Shown here: piece by piece, positions 30,993 through 42,509 of the stretch
How the letters are laid out: each line of letters begins with the position of its first letter
Position numbering within the stretch: the stretch's first letter is position 1
Assembly: GCA_032718475.1 (NCBI GenBank)
Contig: JAUCBJ010004059.1
Coordinates: 1-64,000 of the forward strand
Length of the DNA stretch: 64,000 nucleotides
Source: Nemertoderma westbladi
Lineage: Eukaryota; Xenacoelomorpha; Nemertodermatida; Nemertodermatidae
Direction: 5' to 3'
Program-made: the position numbers and the translations under genes
Notes under the pieces: generated by a model
The model's input: only the letters and a program-made list of their open reading frames with translations
Databases searched by the model: none
What the model was told of the DNA's origin: nothing

Positions 30993-31839
30993 TTTTGAAT
31001 TAGTGGAACAATCGCGAGCTTGAAATTTTTTATTTAAGTAATTATTGAATCCATTATAAATAATGTGGCGTTTTAGCACCCGTTGGTCTGATAAAGCAGT
31101 CAATAAACGAATTATTATGCACACGCAAAATTAAGTAAAATTATTTATATGTATAAAAAATAAGATGAAAATAAAAAAAATAAAAATTGGTTTGACAGCA
31201 ATTGACCATACAGTATTTAAGACAACAAATGACAATATTATATTGTAATTATATGATAAATAGATTACGACCTTAGCGGATTAAGGCAATTAAGTAAGAA
31301 ACAAATGTTAACGAGTTTAAAAAATGTTTCCATAAAACTAGAAAGCCAGCAAGCTGGCTGGAAGGAGCCCGGGGGAAGAAGCCTATTTACAAGACTATTA
31401 CGAATAAACCTTTCGGTCAGCAGTAAGTAAACTAAACAATTGTCTAAACTATAAGGCGTGGGGCTAGCTGACTTTGTGGCTCGTCCCACAGAATAAAAAA
31501 TGAAACTTTGCTATGACAACGGGGAATATGAGATATTGTTAGTACACACCCCACCCGGGGGGGCCACCCCCCAAACGAAGATGACTCCCGTACACCTACT
31601 GCTGTACTGTATGATAATAATGTTTTAAATAATCAATTCTGATCAAATGGGTTGAATAAGGCGTCGATTCAATATTAATTAACATATGAATCTAATTATT
31701 TTTCAGTCAGAAATAATGTATATGACTTAACTGTACTATGGACTTTCACTGCCTTCATGCTTGTGCTGACCCATTTCAATTCATTCCAATGTAAACCATT
31801 TCACAGTTTTTAAAGTAACTTGTATTGTAATGAGATATG
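30993..31839. other. Spacer between satellite and IPMK promoter zone
   Basis: AT-rich. It holds a GCTCGTCCCACAGAA word (31479-31493) also present near 5431, and a short C/G-rich patch (31548-31573). No gene was recognised. Confidence 0.4.
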
Positions 31840-32030
31840 GTACCGGTACCGCGTACCGTTACTGCTGTACTGTAAGACAATCGCAGAAATACAGTGTACT
31901 GTACAGAAATACTGTAATAGGCCGCTGATCATGCTGTCAGGTTAGGGTGCCTCCATACGATACCCTCCTGACCTCAGTAGGTAAGGTACCTACTGCAGTA
32001 CCGGTACCGGAGTATACTTGAATCGCAAAG
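31840..32030 (+). promoter_or_regulatory. Promoter/5' UTR zone of IPMK
   Basis: Dense in GGTACCGGTACC, TACTGTAC, CTGCAGTACCGGTACCGG words up to the start codon, the same vocabulary as before the other three host genes. The role is inferred from position. Confidence 0.5.
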
Positions 32031-32930
32031 ATGGATTCATCTGGGCCTATCAGCGAAGGCGATACCATATTAATTAGCAGAAACTCTTCCCCTTATCAAC
32101 TTTGTTTAACAAGTTTTCCTCACCAAGTTGCGGGTCACATATATGCCGGAGAGAAGAAAGCCGGTATTCTTAAGGATAAAACCGATTGTATTCTAAAGAT
32201 AGTACAGGAGTCCCCGAAAGGCCCCCGGGAGGTTGATTTCTATAAAAATCTACATTCCTCAGAAGGGAATTCAGTTCACGAAGCACTCAAGTCTTTCCTC
32301 TCTTGTTACCACGGAGTTATCGAAACACGACAACTGAAACTGTTGCGCCTCGAGGATATTACGTCTAGATTCTCTACTCCGAGTATCTTAGACGTTAAAG
32401 TCGGACGGATTACTTACGATCCTTACGCTGATGATGAGAAAATAGCTCGGGAGAGCAGCAAATCTCCGTTGCAACAAATCTACGGGTACCTGGTGCTAGG
32501 AATGAAGGTTTACGACCGCGCGAGTGGCGAATACAAACGGTACGATAAACGATATGGACGCAATCTAGCTGAGGATAAAGTAGTTGAGGCCTTTCGCGAG
32601 TTTCTAAGAGGAAGCGACCAGCCGGAACTAACATTGGAGCGGTTTATAAATTCCTTGCTTTACATCGAGGCGTGGTTCGAAGGACAGAAAATGTTCCATT
32701 TCTTTTCCTCTTCGCTGCTTTTCGTTTATGATAATACCCCCGGTCGGATTTTATGCTGCCATCCATCGACCAATCACAGCCCCGTCTCCACGGCAACAAC
32801 AGACGTTAGACTCATCGATTTCTGCCACGCTTTCGATGCGACTAATAAAGATAAGAATTTTATCCACGGGTTGAAGAGTTTGATAGAAACACTTCGCAGA
32901 GTTTCTGACTTATTAAATAGGTCGGTTTGA
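32031..32930 (+). CDS. IPMK: Inositol polyphosphate multikinase, intronless
   Basis: A 299-residue kinase of the IPMK/IP6K/IP3K family, which phosphorylates soluble inositol phosphates using ATP. The hallmark P-x-x-x-D-x-K-x-G motif is intact (PSILDVKVG, residues 117-125). The ATP-lobe lysine is in ILKIV (K56), the SSLL motif is at 226-230 (SSSLL) and the metal-binding IDF is at 262-264 (LIDFCHAFD). The absence of long insertions fits IPMK better than IP6K, but the split within the family cannot be settled by eye. The ATG at 32031 gives a family-like N-terminus. The whole protein is in one exon, whereas vertebrate IPMK is split. No poly(A) remnant or duplication suggests a retrocopy, but a search for a parental gene would decide. 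Confidence 0.92.
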   Translation: MDSSGPISEGDTILISRNSSPYQLCLTSFPHQVAGHIYAGEKKAGILKDKTDCILKIVQESPKGPREVDFYKNLHSSEGNSVHEALKSFLSCYHGVIETRQLKLLRLEDITSRFSTPSILDVKVGRITYDPYADDEKIARESSKSPLQQIYGYLVLGMKVYDRASGEYKRYDKRYGRNLAEDKVVEAFREFLRGSDQPELTLERFINSLLYIEAWFEGQKMFHFFSSSLLFVYDNTPGRILCCHPSTNHSPVSTATTDVRLIDFCHAFDATNKDKNFIHGLKSLIETLRRVSDLLNRSV

Positions 32931-33256
32931 GATACCGTAAACTAATCATTCAAAGAGCATTCAATAAATACTGCAATCAAATAGGCTTTCGGGGGACCTA
33001 ATACGAAAACAATTAGCCGAATTAGGACAAAGCTTAATAATACTGAATCATATTTAACGCAATATTCTATAGCTATATTAGGTATATATCCCTTGTAATT
33101 ACTTAAAAAATCTCCACAGGAATCCCTGCCGAGTATATTTTTTTTTATTAACGATAACGTTGAGAAATTTAACGATGCCAAATTAAACTCACCTCAGTGG
33201 AAAATTAATTCCCGTACTCAGGAAAATGACCATATCTTAACTTAATATAAATATCC

Positions 33257-33262
33257 AATAAA
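33257..33262 (+). terminator. Polyadenylation signal AATAAA for IPMK
   Basis: Perfect AATAAA 327 bp after the IPMK stop codon, followed by AATGTGAAGG. Confidence 0.55.
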
Positions 33263-33496
33263 ATGTGAAGGAGCAAACTTAAATTTATCTGCGATGCTTA
33301 AGCAAAATCCCATTAGTGCTCTTAGCTTCCATGTCACCGCTCGCCGTCACCGCGTCATTCTTGGTGAGTTTTTAATTATTTGGAATTTTATATTCAGCAG
33401 AAATATTTGAATTTCTAATTTGTAGCATTGCAACTAAATTATATATACAGTACAGACGGAGATTTAGGGTATTAGTTGAACTTCTTTACTAACTAT

Positions 33497-34800
33497 AACC
33501 AACCTAACCATTGTAGTTTATATAGGGGACCAACCTAACTATTGTAGTTTATATAGGAGACCAACCTAACCATTGTAGTTTATATAGGGGACCAACCTAA
33601 TCATTGTAGTTTATATAGGGGACCAACCTAACCATTGTAGTTTATATAGGGGACCAACCTAACTATTGTAGTTTATATAGGGGACCAACCTAACCATTGT
33701 AGTTTATATAGGGGACCAACCTAACTATTGTAGTTTATATAGGGGACCAACCTAACTATTGTAGTTTATATAGGAGACCAACCTAACCATTGTAGTTTAT
33801 ATAGGGGACCAACCTAACCATTGTAGTTTATATAGGGGGCCAACCTAACCATTGTAGTTTATATAGGGGACCAACCTAACCATTGTAGTTTATAATTGGG
33901 ACCAACCTAACCATTGTAGTTTATATAGGGGACCAACCTAACCATTGTAGTTTATATAGGGGACCAACCTAACCATTGTAGTTTATATAGGGGGCCAACC
34001 TAACCATTGTAGTTTATATAGGGGACCAACCTAACCATTGTAGTTTATATAGGGGGCCAACCTAACCATTGTAGTTTATATAGGGGACCAACCTAACCAT
34101 TGTAGTTTATATAGGGGACCAACCTAACCATTGTAGTTTATATAGGGGACCAACCTAACCATTGTAGTTTATATAGGGGACCAACCTAACCATTGTAGTT
34201 TATATAGGGGGCCAACCTAACCATTGTAGTTTATATAGGGGACCAACCTAACTATTGTAGTTTATATAGGGGACCAACCTAACCATTGTAGTTTATATAG
34301 GGGACCAACCTAACCATTGTAGTTTATATTGGGGGCCAACCTAACCATTGTGGTTTATATAGGGGACCAACCTAACCATTGTAGTTTATATAGGGGACCA
34401 ACCTAACCATTGTAGTTTATATAGGGGACCAACCTAACCATTGTAGTTTATATAGGGGACCAACCTAACCATTGTAGTTTATATAGGGGACCAACCTAAC
34501 CATTGTAGTTTATATAGGGGGCCAACCTAACCATTGTAGTTTATATAGGGGACCAACCTAACCATTGTAGTTTATATCGGGGACCAACCTAACCATTGTA
34601 GTTTATATAGGGGACCAACCTAACTATTGTAGTTTATATAGGGGACCAACCTAACTATTGTAGTTTATATAGGGGACCAACCTAACTATTGTAGTTTATA
34701 TAGGGGACCAACCTAACTATTGTAGTTTATATAGGGGACCAACCTAACCATTGTAGTTTATATAGGGGACCAACCTAACCATTGTAGTTTATATAGGGGG
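33497..34800. repeat. 32-bp minisatellite, about 41 copies
   Basis: The unit has CCAACCTAACCATTGTAGTT followed by TATATAGGGGA. Most changes are single bases (CCATTG/CTATTG, GGGGAC/GGGGGC). The array is homogeneous from end to end. Confidence 0.97.
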
Positions 34801-35690
34801 TCCTAACGTAGTAAACATATTAAACTACATTTTGTCTCTATTTTTAAGTATTTAGATATTTTAACGTATACAAGGCATTATTTCAAAGGGTGTTTTGTAC
34901 ATAGTGCATGCGATTAATATTTGTAATTGTTAGGTAAAATTTGTGTGTTTTATAGGCCTAACTAACTTCTTACAATAATATGATTCGGCCAATATTATTC
35001 ATTGCATTGTAAATGTCTCGCATTTTTATTTTCAATATTAGTTATTCAGCAAACAATGTCAGTTCTCGTATACTACCGGTATTAGCCTACATTCAATTGC
35101 ATTTAAGTTTTAGGATTTCGAATTGATTTAATAAAATATGTTGCAATAATCTGTTATTTACCGTATGGTATATACTACCCACCCATACCAACCCAGTATC
35201 TGTGTAATAATAACATGAAGTAGATTATTTGTTTTAAGAGATAATTGGTAACTAATTCTGTGTCTTCCCTTTCACTGCAGTGTATATTATTAGTCGGTTT
35301 ATTTAACCTTTGTGTGCTCTCATATTAACTTCATCCTTTACTCACCTTGTATGTTGTTGATGTTTCTCACTGTGATTATTTAACCTTGTGTGCTCTCATA
35401 TTCGTCCTATCCCATTACTTACATTACATCACATTACTATGTAACTCGAAATATTTAACTTTTTTGTGTGCTTAGCTTACTTTAGATCTACTTAAATTTT
35501 TATTAGTCGTTTTGTAATATTTTCTTTATTAACCGTTTTGTTCATCATATTATTTTCTTTTTTGTCTTTAGAATTTTTGTTAATTTTTCAAATTATATGT
35601 TCAGAAGTGTCTGAAGCAGTTAAATGTAATTATGATGTTTTTAAGATTGCTCTAGCAAAATAAGGAATATATAGCAACATAGTTTAACAC
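34801..35690. other. AT-rich spacer
   Basis: No gene was recognised. A 50-bp stretch with TTTAACCTTTGTGTGCTCTC recurs in diverged form near 35300 and 35380. Confidence 0.4.
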
Positions 35691-35699
35691 ACAATAAAT

Positions 35700-37380
35700 A
35701 AATGTACTACTACTACTAGGTCGAGCGAACTCGGACAGTGGAAATGAGATTCTTCCAGGCTTCCCGATTCTCCATAGTTGTCGCAATTTCGTTTCTCCCA
35801 AGTTCAGTATCCCTTTCAAGTTGATCTATATATGTTATGGCAGGTCGTCCACGACTACGCTTTCCATGAGTTGGTTGCCAGAGAAGTAGATCTGGTATGA
35901 CCTCGTCTTTACTTCGCCAGCAGTGCCCACTGAATCTTAATCTGCGTTCGCGGAGGGTGGTTGATACAGGTGGTATTGTACCATAAAGCTCGGCGTTTGT
36001 CATGTGTTGTCTCCAGCTGATGTTTAGGGCTGCCCTTAGTAGTCTTGTGTAGCAACCATCAATTCGTTGTTCAAGTGATTTAGTCAGTGTCCAGGTCTCA
36101 CCCCCGTATAAAAATACACTTTCCACTGTGGCTCGAAAGAACTTGGTCTTCAGGTGCCTGGAGAGATCTGATTTCCAGATGGTATCCATTTTTGATAGAG
36201 CTACCCAAGCCTTTGCTTTCCTAACTTCTATGTCCTTTTTGCTACTCTCTATCCATGATCCAAGGTACTGGAAGTCATCGACCTTCCTTAGTTGATTATT
36301 ATCAATGGTTGTCAAGTTTCCATCAACATTAAAGGTCATGAATTCGGTCTTGGTAGCATTTATATGCAATCCAACCTCCTTAGCAGCCCTCTCCACTTTA
36401 TTTAGTAGAAGCTGTGCATCTGCTAGCGTATTAGAGAGCAGGGCGATGTCATCCGCAAAGTCAGTGTCTGTGACTGTAGTTGCCGGATATCTACTACTTC
36501 TGCGTTCTTGAAGTGTGAATCCCAGATCTTCACCCTTTGTGGCCGTCCTCATTGCGTAATCCAGCACAATTACAAATAGTAATGGTGCTAATGTGTCACC
36601 TTGCAGTACGCCAGCCAGGATTGAGAAAAACTCAGTTTCACCATCTGGTGAGAGTACCTGCGCTTCTGTGTCACAATATAGCAATCCAATGCCAGCAACA
36701 ATTACTTCTGGTATTCCATAAGCTCTTAGGATTTCAAGCATTTTACCTCTATGGATGGAGTCGAATGCCTTCTTGAAGTCCACAAAAGTCATGACTGCGG
36801 GGAGATTCTTTGACTTAATTCCTTCAATCAGTCTCCGTAGTGCAAGTATCTGAGCTATTGTTGATCTACTTGGTCGAAATCCGTTTTGGCTCTTACGCAG
36901 TACTTTCTCTATGTGAGGCCTAATCCTATATAGAATCATTTGATTGTATATTTTGGCAGCTACCACAAGCAGACAGATCCCACGATAGTTTGTTGGTATG
37001 CCGAGGTCTCCTTTCTTGGGGAGAGGCTTTAATTGACCTAAAAGTCCAAATTGGTGGTGGCTTTTCCCCTTTTAACATCCGGTTGCAAACATTCAATAAT
37101 GGTCTATTTAGCACTCCGGTTTTCCATACCTCCGCTGGGATTTCATCTAATCCACTCGCTTTATTATTGGACATGCTTTTAATGCTTCTTTGGAGTTCGG
37201 CAGGTGTGAAGTCCCCTGTTTCTATAGGTAGTGTCTTGTCATATATTTTCCTTGTAGGGCTGACCTCGATGTTTGGTGGCTGCCCAAGCAAGTTGCTGAA
37301 GTGATTTTTCCACTTCCCAACACGTTCTTCAGGACTATCGGCTTTGAGGCGCCCCTTTGCACAACTTTTCCGACCAGATA
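35700..37380 (-). mobile_element. RTE-clade LINE, 5'-truncated
   Basis: The 3' end lies near 35700 beside an ACT trinucleotide repeat, typical of RTE tails. The main frame 36966-35716 encodes most of the reverse transcriptase (GFRPSRSTIAQILALRRLI, FVDFKKAFDSIHR, FADDIALLS) and the RTE C-terminal region (RRLRFSGHCWR, RSRGRPAITYIDQL). The preceding part (37291-36926) has NNKASGLDEIPAEVWK but is joined through a frameshift near 37000. The endonuclease is absent. Not functional. Confidence 0.9.
35716..36966 (-). pseudogene. RTE reverse transcriptase, main intact stretch
   Basis: A continuous frame of 416 residues covering RT motifs from the GFRPSRST box to the C-terminal RRLRFSGHCWR region. The FADD catalytic pair is retained, but the frame is cut off from the N-terminal RT part by a frameshift. 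Confidence 0.85.
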
Positions 37381-37479
37381 CCTCATTTACAGTATGTCAG
37401 AAAAAGTATGTCTCAAATAAATGTAGAGTGTCCCAAAAAACCCTTCTTTAAATATATTATAATATATTACAATTATTTT

Positions 37480-37690
37480 GGTGCGCGAAAAAATTGTTGG
37501 GATAGAAACAATCGAATAAGGGGTAACAAGGTGCCCAGAATCGAGTGGCGGGGTGTGTTTGTTGTAAAAACACGTGGAAACGGTCGAAATGGCGGGTTTA
37601 TTTAAGTAAGCGTGGGAAGCCAATTTAAAAATCGGCTGTGTTTGGCTGCTACAGATGTGACGTCATTACAAAATTATCCGATAATTTTTT
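37480..37690. repeat. Dispersed repeat, inverted relative of 61830-62030
   Basis: Shares, in reverse orientation, GTAAAAACACG, GTCGAAATGGCGGGTTTA and GACGTCATTAC-like words with 61830-62030. Unclassified; probably a MITE or SINE-like scrap. Confidence 0.6.
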
Positions 37691-37841
37691 ATCTGGTTTC
37701 TATGGACAGCGATTTTCGATCCATTTAAAATAGGGTTTAAGAAATTCATGATACAGAAAGAAAAAAGTACCCATGAAACTTTTGAATATTTTGTGAAATA
37801 TAATGGATTTTAAAATTTTTTTTTTAAATTGAACAATGTAG

Positions 37842-40106
37842 GGTCTAAAGCAGTCTAACTCTAAAATAAAATATGTAAAAACAGTCTAAAGCAGTCTAAC
37901 TCTAAAATAAAATATGTAAAAACAGTCTAAAGCAGTCTAACTCTAAAATAAAATATATAAAAACAGTCTAAAGCAGTCTAACTCTAAAATAAAATATATA
38001 AAAACAGTCTAAAGCAGTCTAACTCAAAACTAAAATATGTAAAAACAGTCTAAAGCAGTCTAACTCTAAAATAAAATATATAAAAACAGTCTAAAGCAGT
38101 CTAACTCTAAAATAAAATATATAAAAACAGTCTAAAGCAGTCTAACTCTAAAATAAAATATATAAAAACAGTCTAAAGCAGTCTAACTCTAAAATAAAAT
38201 ATGTAAAAACAGTCTAAAGCAGTCTAACTCTAAAATAAAATATGTAAAAACAGTCTAAAGCAGTCTAACTCTAAAATAAAATATATAAAAACAGTCTAAA
38301 GCAGTCTAACTCTAAAATAAAATATGTAAAAACAGTCTAAAGCAGTCTAACTCTAAAATAAAATATGTAAAAACAGTCTAAAGCAGTCTAACTCTAAAAT
38401 AAAATATATAAAAACAGTCTAAAGCAGGCTAACTCTAAAATAAAATATATAAAAACAGTCTAAAGCAGTCTAACTCTAAAATAAAATATATAAAAACAGT
38501 CTAAAGCAATCTAACTCTAAAATAAAATATATAAAAACAGTCTAAAGCAGTCTAACTCTAAAATAAAATATGTAAAAACAGTCTAAAGCAGTCTAACTCT
38601 AAAATAAAATATGTAAAAACAGTCTAAAGCAGTCTAACTCTAAAATAAAATATGTAAAAACAGTCTAAAGCAGTCTAACTCTAAAATAAAATATGTAAAA
38701 ACAGTCTAAAGCAGTCTAACTCTAAAATAAAATATGTAAAAACAGTCTAAAGCAGTCTAACTCTAAAATAAAATATGTAAAAACAGTCTAAAGCAGTCTA
38801 ACTCTAAAATAAAATATATAAAAACAGTCTAAAGCAGTCTAACTCTAAAATAAAATATATAAAAACAGTCTAAAGCAGTCTAACTCTAAAATAAAATATA
38901 TAAAAACAGTCTAAAGCAGTCTAACTCTAAAATAAAATATATAAAAACAGTCTAAAGCAGTCTAACTCTAAAATAAAATATATAAAAACAGTCTAAAGCA
39001 GTCTAACTCTAAAATAAAATATATAAAAACAGTCTAAAGCAGTCTAACTCTAAAATAAAATATATAAAAACAGTCTAAAGCAGTCTAACTCTAAAATAAA
39101 ATATATAAAAACAGTCTAAAGCAGTCTAACTCTAAAATAAAATATATAAAAACAGTCTAAAGCAGTCTAACTCTAAAATAAAATATGTAAAAACAGTCTA
39201 AAGCAGTCTAACTCTAAAATAAAATATGTAAAAACAGTCTAAAGCAGTCTAACTCTAAAATAAAATATGTAAAAACAGTCTAAAGCAGTCTAACTCTAAA
39301 ATAAAATATATAAAAACAGTCTAAAGCAGTCTAACTCTAAAATAAAATATATAAAAACAGTCTAAAGCAGTCTAACTCTAAAATAAAATATATAAAAACA
39401 GTCTAAAGCAGTCTAACTCTAAAATAAAATATATAAAAACAGTCTAAAGCAGTCTAACTCTAAAATAAAATATGTAAAAACAGTCTAAAGCAGTCTAACT
39501 CTAAAATAAAATATGTAAAAACAGTCTAAAGCAGTCTAACTCTAAAATAAAATATGTAAAAACAGTCTAAAGCAGTCTAACTCTAAAATAAAATATGTAA
39601 AAACAGTCTAAAGCAGTCTAACTCTAAAATAAAATATGTAAAAACAGTCTAAAGCAGTCTAACTCTAAAATAAAATATGTAAAAACAGTCTAAAGCAGTC
39701 TAACTCTAAAATAAAATATGTAAAAACAGTCTAAAGCAGTCTAACTCTAAAATAAAATATATAAAAACAGTCTAAAGCAGTCTAACTCTAAAATAAAATA
39801 TATAAAAACAGTCTAAAGCAGTCTAACTCTAAAATAAAATATATAAAAACAGTCTAAAGCAGTCTAACTCTAAAATAAAATATATAAAAACAGTCTAAAG
39901 CAGTCTAACTCTAAAATAAAATATATAAAAACAGTCTAAAGCAGTCTAACTCTAAAATAAAATATATAAAAACAGTCTAAAGCAGTCTAACTCTAAAATA
40001 AAATATATAAAAACAGTCTAAAGCAGTCTAACTCTAAAATAAAATATATAAAAACAGTCTAAAGCAGTCTAACTCTAAAATAAAATATATAAAAACAGTC
40101 TAAAGC
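37842..40106. repeat. 41-bp satellite, left part, about 55 copies
   Basis: The unit has AGTCTAAAGCAGTCTAACTC followed by TAAAATAAAATATGTAAAAAC. A G/A variant (TATGTA/TATATA) occurs in long homogeneous runs. It ends with GTCTAAAGC, the duplication flanking the inserted element. Confidence 0.97.
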
Positions 40107-40812
40107 GGATAGTTCTTTTTACAGAACACAGCAGAACACAGTAGAACACAGCAGAACACAATAGAATAAAGGCGGAACATAGGCGAACACAGCTGTAATT
40201 AAAATCTACAGCAAAAAATAACACACTTGGGAAAGTACCGGACTTAATCATACAACTGTAAGATGTCAATTACATTATTTAAATTAAATGGCGGTTTTCC
40301 ATATCCTCCAAAATAAATTACCTGATCAGAGTTGCCCGATCAGCTGTTCGGTTAGGCCTGTACCTGTTACTAGTCCAGCAGTCTGCCTGTTCCAATACTG
40401 CAGTAGGCCTAGTGCTGTAGAGACATGTACAGACTGACAGACTGTACATTGTACAGGCAGACAGATGTAGGCATTTACCGGCAATTACCGGGCACAGTGT
40501 AGAGTATATTACCAATGTACTGATATAGGCCTATTCAGCTACCGGTACTGTACTGCTGTAGAACTAACCAACTCTCCATGGTTACAGGATAGTGAGAAGT
40601 AATTTATTTTGGAGGATATGGAAAACCGCCATTTAATTTAAATATGTAATTGACATCTTACAGTTGTATGATTAAATCCGGTACTTTCCCAAGTCTGTTA
40701 TTTTTTGGTGTAGATTTTAATTACAGCTGTGTTCGCCTATGTTCCGCCTGTATTCTATTGTGTTCTGCTGTGTTCTACTGTGTTCTGCTGTGTTCTGTAA
40801 AAAGATATATCC
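40107..40812. mobile_element. 706-bp foldback/Mutator-like element with promoter-like core
   Basis: Inserted in the 41-bp satellite with a perfect 9-bp duplication (GTCTAAAGC at 40098-40106 and 40813-40821); removing it restores a perfect unit. Inverted arms of about 213 bp (40107-40320 and 40600-40812) begin GGATAGTTCTTTTTACAG and GGATATATCTTTTTACAG. Near the ends are 10-bp direct repeats (AGAACACAGC). Nine-base duplications and long inverted ends fit Mutator-like or foldback elements. The 279-bp core (40321-40599) encodes no protein and has the same word composition as the host promoter zones. Confidence 0.85.
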
Positions 40813-42499
40813 GTCTAAAGCAGTCTAACTCTAAAATAAAATATATAAAAACAGTCTAAAGCAGTCTAACTCTAAAATAAAATATATAAAAACAGTCTAA
40901 AGCAGTCTAACTCTAAAATAAAATATATAAAAACAGTCTAAAGCAGTCTAACTCTAAAATAAAATATATAAAAACAGTCTAAAGCAGTCTAACTCTAAAA
41001 TAAAATATATAAAACTGTCTAACTCTAAAATAAAATATGTAAAACTGTCTAACTCTAAAATAAAATATGTAAAACTGTCTAACTCTAAAATAAAATATAT
41101 AAAACTGTCTAACTCTAAAATAAAATGTGTAAAACTGTCTAACTCTAAAATAAAATATATAAAAACAGTCTAACGCAGTCTAACTCTAAAATAAAATATA
41201 TAAAAACAGTCTAAAGCAGTCTAACTCTAAAATAAAATATATAAAAACAGTCTAAAGCAGTCTAACTCTAAAATAAAATATATAAAAACAGTCTAAAGCA
41301 GTCTAACTCTAAAATAAAATATATAAAAACAGTCTAAAGCAGTCTAACTCTAAAATAAAATATATAAAAACAGTCTAAAGCAGTAACTCTAAAATAAAAT
41401 ATATAAAAACAGTCTAAAGCAGTCTAACTCTAAAATAAAATATATAAAACTGTCTAACTCTAAAATAAAATATGTAAAACTGTCTAACTCTAAAATAAAA
41501 TATGTAAAACTGTCTAACTCTAAAATAAAATATATAAAACTGTCTAACTCTAAAATAAAATATGTAAAACTGTCTAACTCTAAAATAAAATATATAAAAA
41601 CAGTCTAAAGCAGTCTAACTCTAAAATAAAATATATAAAACTGTCTAACTCTAAAATAAAATATGTAAAACTGTCTAACTCTAAAATAAAATATGTAAAA
41701 CTGTCTAACTCTAAAATAAAATATATAAAGCAGTCTAACTCTAAAATAAAATATATAAAAACAGTCTAAAGCAGTCTAACTCTAAAATAAAATATATAAA
41801 AACAGTCTAAAGCAGTCTAACTCTAAAATAAAATATATAAAACTGTCTAACTCTAAAATAAAATATGTAAAACTGTCTAACTCTAAAATAAAATATGTAA
41901 AACTGTCTAACTCTAAAATAAAATATGTAAAACTGTCTAACTCTAAAATAAAATATATAAAACTGTCTAACTCTAAAATAAAATATGTAAAACTGTCTAA
42001 CTCTAAAATAAAATATATAAAAACAGTCTAAAGCAGTCTAACTCTAAAATAAAATATATAAAACTGTCTAACTCTAAAATAAAATATGTAAAACTGTCTA
42101 ACTCTAAAATAAAATATGTAAAACTGTCTAACTCTAAAATAAAATATATAAAGCAGTCTAACTCCAAAATAAAATATATAAAAACAGTCTAAAGCAGTCT
42201 AACTCTAAAATAAAATATATAAAAACAGTCTAAAGCAGTCTAACTCTAAAATAAAATATATAAAACTGTCTAACTCTAAAATAAAATATGTAAAACTGTC
42301 TAACTCTAAAATAAAATATGTAAAACTGTCTAACTCTAAAATAAAATATATAAAGCAGTCTAACACTAAAATAAAATATATAAAAACAGTCTAAAGCAGT
42401 CTAACTCTAAAATAAAATATATAAAAACAGTCTAAAGCAGTCTAACTCTAAAATAAAATATATAAAACTGTCTAACTCTAAAATAAAATATGTAAAACT
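40813..42499. repeat. 41-bp/30-bp mixed satellite, right part
   Basis: Same repeat as 37842-40106, but here 41-bp units alternate with blocks of a shortened 30-bp unit (CTGTCTAACTCTAAAATAAA...). The blocks form higher-order repeats; a GTAAAGCAGTC/ATAAAGCAGTC junction recurs near 41727, 42149 and 42351. Confidence 0.95.
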
Positions 42500-42509
42500 T
42501 AGCGTAGGC

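Noticed and set aside
31265-31489. 74-codon minus-strand frame between the satellite and IPMK
   Set aside because: No family motif, no splice context and ordinary composition; treated as chance.
36305-37304. Plus-strand frames at 36305-36511, 36537-36776 and 36990-37304
   Set aside because: Antisense shadows of the RTE reverse transcriptase.
40075-40859. Cys-rich 64- to 69-codon frames on both sides of the 706-bp element
   Set aside because: They are mirror images created by the inverted arms and contain the ACACAGCAGA repeat.
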